Assembly (NCBI GenBank): GCA_039030395.1
Contig: JBCCEF010000011.1
Coordinates: 62,001-126,000 of the forward strand
Length of the DNA stretch: 64,000 nucleotides
Direction of reading: 5' to 3'
From: Acidobacteriota bacterium
GTDB taxonomy: Bacteria; Acidobacteriota; Thermoanaerobaculia; Multivoradales; JBCCEF01
Part shown: piece after piece, positions 62,301 through 64,000 of the stretch
Numbering within the stretch: position 1 is the stretch's first letter
Layout: every line of letters begins with the position of its first letter
Translations under genes and position numbers: made by a program
The notes under the pieces: model-generated
What the model was told of the DNA's origin: nothing
The model's database searches: none
Seen by the model: the letters and a program-made list of their open reading frames with translations, nothing else

Positions 62301-62310
62301 CCCGGGTCAC
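59305..62310 (-). CDS. large subtilisin-family (S8) peptidase with long N-terminal region
   Basis: 1001 aa from a GTG with AAGGAG upstream. The catalytic set is complete: Asp in VVGVVDGGFDAQHP (D420), His in GGSHGTYVAGVA (H488), Ser in GRGTSVASPVVAG (S933), with the oxyanion Asn in ASGGNE (about residue 615). Residues 1-330 are an unassigned region, and 330-390 looks like a propeptide-like segment (ALRVPVDRLAEVAARDDVEF). Between His and Ser lie about 445 residues, more than in simple subtilisins, with an inserted beta domain. No signal peptide is visible. It forms a run with a second S8 gene and the I9-like gene, next to the paralog locus. Confidence 0.9.
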   Translation of the reverse strand: MTRGLDAALEFFFGSVLSHSQRSVLRTAGDRAKVRLGRYGRYAGSPVAVLGGEERTPRFCLRVGPELAVGLDGIPAVGEASVADHSPQVFLFWLRDLADIRHDSAVEIERVLSNLDFYGSPEGGQQASSWARAIASLPDRSVLTRNLFEWLEVPSNLAGLAESVPSLRETLHHFFTFSEEGEYYARWSGSGRSVPADLSETYRQRNLVEARLRRYEPYIYSLLPARFLDPSAPAGSGMREVVWGFRFGEDGAPIGVRVLHTVPKDFEGAGDFYDFVGFEAEEGEGVALAEAARSSVDAGLTGFLQELSEEPEVRLAALQRSDLTTGGDEPRVRMFARVTAGFEAPEGVGGVGDGTTRALRVPVDRLAEVAARDDVEFLEAPKRMFPRLVDVRPMVNLPALEARIPADRRGGAGAVVGVVDGGFDAQHPAFAGRVLGVWDQSDTTGPTPADGFNVDDGPFFDVLNERDFGYGTEFTGATVSQARDGGSHGTYVAGVAAGAAVGGADPVPAGMAPRANIVAVAAGRPRPQPNNPFADANLRVYDLDIFNGVQYIREKARRHREGTPVVVNISLGFSDHAHDGTAPLSRALADLSAVDGREREGFAIVASGGNERKDDGHIQRRVAPAARQDFDFDFSGVAGNSSDYEVVTLWMTNPDSRRHLAMEVTTRQPASPAAGTPTYTQRVDHTPHWVTFWGQGIHVGTSFGPRDPVNGDFNVRIHFQSALALVPDPAGSILFRSARHRRVLVDRDWTIRGTTTPAWQQGFVVPLGDSTVQAGAKQGLSAADVAVLNGLTVAHWRVGLHNRSSRAIECHAWAGLENARFRGVSAGDRQHQVSAPADSSGVIGVASCNSKLLVPNAPAAHRLADTNPEGAISSFSSPGPLRKQPANSGIEITAPGCSVIAARSRQHAVEEAQAGRRHANTVNALAMRGRGTSVASPVVAGLIANVMAEEPNLTLSQIRARLAQCSVPTTLRDGVTPMPSNLPTSADDWGAGLIDADKLKP

Positions 62311-62363
62311 AGGGATTGCTCCTTACCGCCCGGCGCGCTGCCCCGACAGCCGAGCCCGACGTC

Positions 62364-64000
62364 TCACGGCTTCATCCGGTTGGCGTCGATCAACCCTTCG
62401 CCCCAGTCGTTCGCCGAGGTCGGCGCCGTCGCCGGCATGGCGGTGGTGCCGTCGCGCAACGTCGTCGGGATCGAGCAGGTGGCGAAGCGCGTCCGAATCT
62501 GGTCGATGGTCAGGTTCGGCTCTTCGGCCATGATATTCGCGATGATGCCGGCCACCGCCGGGCTGGCCATGGAGGTGCCCGCCATGCGCACGGCGTTGGC
62601 GTTGACGGTCAGCAGGTTAGTGCCGCCGGCCACGTCCACCTGCGAACGCGCCGAAATGATCATGTTGCCCGGCGCCGTGATGTCGACCCCCGGATTGGTC
62701 GCCTGGTTGCGCAGCGGTCCCGGGCTCGAAAAGCTGGTGATCGCCCCCTCCGGGTTGCCGTCCGCGATGATGTCCGCGCCCGGCGGGTTCGGTACCGCGA
62801 GGTTGGCGTTGCAGGAAGCCACCGAGATCACCCCATCGGCCTCCGCCGGAGTGCAGATGAGGTGCGAGATGTCCGCCGCTCCGACGTTGCGGAACTGAGC
62901 GTTCTCCCGCCCTGCCCAGACGTGGAAATCGAGGGCCCCGGAGGTGCGGTTGCGAAGCGACACCCGCCAGCGCCCGGTGGTCAAATTGTTGAAAGCCGTG
63001 AGGTCCGCGGCGCTCGGCGCCGGGAGGCTGAAGATCGACAGGAACCCAGCCAAACCGTTGGCCGTCGAGGGCCCCAGCGCCACCGGCAGCCCGGTACCCC
63101 AAATCTGGGTGGTGGTACCGGAAATGTTCCAGTCTCGATCCAGCCGCACTCGGCGCCAGTTGGCGCCGAGGAAGTTCACCGTTCCCGCCGGGTCCGGCAC
63201 GATCCCAACCGCCGTCTGCAGTCGCACCCGAACGTTGAAGTCGTTGTTGTGCGGGTCCCGTGGGCCAAAGGAAGTGCCCACGTGAACCCCCTGCCCCCAG
63301 AAGCTTTGCCAGCTCGGAGAGTGCGTCGCTTGCTGGCTGTAGGTGGGCGTGACCGCCGTCGCCGAGCCCGGTTGCCGGGTGGTCACGTCGAGCGCCAGGT
63401 TGTTGACGTTGTCGGGGTCCGGATTGGTCACCCAGACGGTCACCACCTCGGTGAAGCGGCTACGGCTGTCGAAACCGGTGAGGTCGAAGTCGAAATTGCG
63501 GGTCGCCGAGGCCCCGACGCTGCGCTGGATATGGCGCTGGTCGGAGCGCTCGTTGCCCGCCGCCGCCACCATCGCAAAGCCCGGCCGCGCCGAATTGTTG
63601 AGCTGGGAGACCTCGTTCAAGCTGCGGCTCAGAGCGGCCGTGCCGTCGTGAGCGTGGTCGTGGTGGCCGAAGCTCATGTTCACCACCACCGGCGTGCCTT
63701 CGCGGTGGCGCCGCGCCTTTTCCAAGATGTAGGCGATCGCCGTGTAGGTGTCCCAATCGGAGATGTCTCGATTGTCCTGGGAGAACTGATCGTCCGGGTC
63801 TGGCTCCGGCCGGCCGCGGTGCACGGCGACGATGTCCGCCCGCGGTGCCATGCCCGCCGGCAACGGATCCGAGCCGGTCACCGCCGCACCGGCGGCGATA
63901 CCCGTCACATGGGTACCGTGGGAGCCTGTATCCCGAGCATTGGTCACCGTTGGGCCGGTGAACTCGGTCCCGGCATCCCAGAAGAAGCTCCGAATCGCGT
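62364..64000 (-). CDS. second S8 peptidase, 5' end outside the window
   Basis: Frame open through the window edge, about 545 codons visible. The His motif is in GSHGTHVTGIAAGA, the oxyanion Asn in VAAAGNERSD, and the Ser motif is AGTSMASPAVAG. The end IRTRFATCSIPTTLRDGTTA and DWGEGLIDANRMKP is close to the neighbour peptidase (IRARLAQCSVPTTLRDGVTP), so the two are tandem paralogs. The catalytic Asp is beyond the window. The gap to the next gene is 53 bp, so the two are probably one transcript. Confidence 0.9.
   Translation of the reverse strand, partial: AIRSFFWDAGTEFTGPTVTNARDTGSHGTHVTGIAAGAAVTGSDPLPAGMAPRADIVAVHRGRPEPDPDDQFSQDNRDISDWDTYTAIAYILEKARRHREGTPVVVNMSFGHHDHAHDGTAALSRSLNEVSQLNNSARPGFAMVAAAGNERSDQRHIQRSVGASATRNFDFDLTGFDSRSRFTEVVTVWVTNPDPDNVNNLALDVTTRQPGSATAVTPTYSQQATHSPSWQSFWGQGVHVGTSFGPRDPHNNDFNVRVRLQTAVGIVPDPAGTVNFLGANWRRVRLDRDWNISGTTTQIWGTGLPVALGPSTANGLAGFLSIFSLPAPSAADLTAFNNLTTGRWRVSLRNRTSGALDFHVWAGRENAQFRNVGAADISHLICTPAEADGVISVASCNANLAVPNPPGADIIADGNPEGAITSFSSPGPLRNQATNPGVDITAPGNMIISARSQVDVAGGTNLLTVNANAVRMAGTSMASPAVAGIIANIMAEEPNLTIDQIRTRFATCSIPTTLRDGTTAMPATAPTSANDWGEGLIDANRMKP

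Overview
The window is high-GC DNA with long ORFs, dense minus-strand operons and few RNA-type features. Two secreted proteins end in a DGFESG-type C-terminal motif (10171-12138 and 21406-22395). Together with a bacterial STT3 oligosaccharyltransferase, a DUF3857/transglutaminase-TPR protein and Asp-box propeller proteins, this suggests an environmental Acidobacteriota (Thermoanaerobaculia-like) genome. That placement is inference from gene flavour; there is no rRNA or other marker gene here. I saw no tRNA, rRNA, CRISPR array or prophage.

Layout. 1-5.4 kb: end of an unknown protein, then a minus-strand set of VOC protein, alpha/beta hydrolase and STT3. The STT3 gene carries an in-frame 186-bp palindrome-ended insertion. 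5.4-13.3 kb: a DUF3857/transglutaminase/TPR protein, a frameshifted Tat-VOC pseudogene, a 13-Asp-box propeller and a secreted tyrosine-phosphatase-like protein. 13.3-21.2 kb: a seven-gene minus-strand operon (RraA-like, TauD-like dioxygenase, ATP-grasp ligase, CoA-transferase, homocitrate-synthase-like enzyme, DUF5132-like membrane protein, ABC exporter with an HMA-like N-terminus) that looks like a small-molecule pathway without NRPS or PKS. 21.4-30 kb: a LamG-like protein, a DUF429-like protein, membrane proteins, an ECF sigma operon with a 39-codon membrane gene, a MazEF-type pair, a TlpA-like TPR protein, an M23 peptidase, a GlsB-like protein and a SnoaL-like protein.

30.0-57.7 kb is the most unusual part. 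Ten large proteins (716-949 aa) share an N-terminal signature of the type FRDxxDPxxFHYLPxxP, a second GGGhLxhxVDL block, a third block around YDLxFxGLRPAL or RLxGVxxxVWCD, and a tail of tandem modules of about 100 aa, apparently beta-rich. I recognise no named family. They lie in back-to-back operons: A(-) | B C D E(+), then I H G F(-) | J K(+), where J is a different 261-aa protein. A REP-associated tyrosine transposase flanked by inverted REP-like repeats, a methyltransferase-like membrane protein and a glutaredoxin-like protein separate the two halves. None of the ten has a visible signal peptide.

57.7-64 kb: a leaderless THI5/NMT1-like protein, a small I9-inhibitor-like protein and two large subtilisin-family (S8) peptidases on the minus strand. 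The second peptidase runs off the window end. The peptidases may process products of the neighbouring paralog locus, but this is only a positional inference. Several intergenic stretches hold decayed gene pieces (LamG, DUF4430-like, AHSA1-like and a C-terminal scrap at 28.0-28.2 kb).
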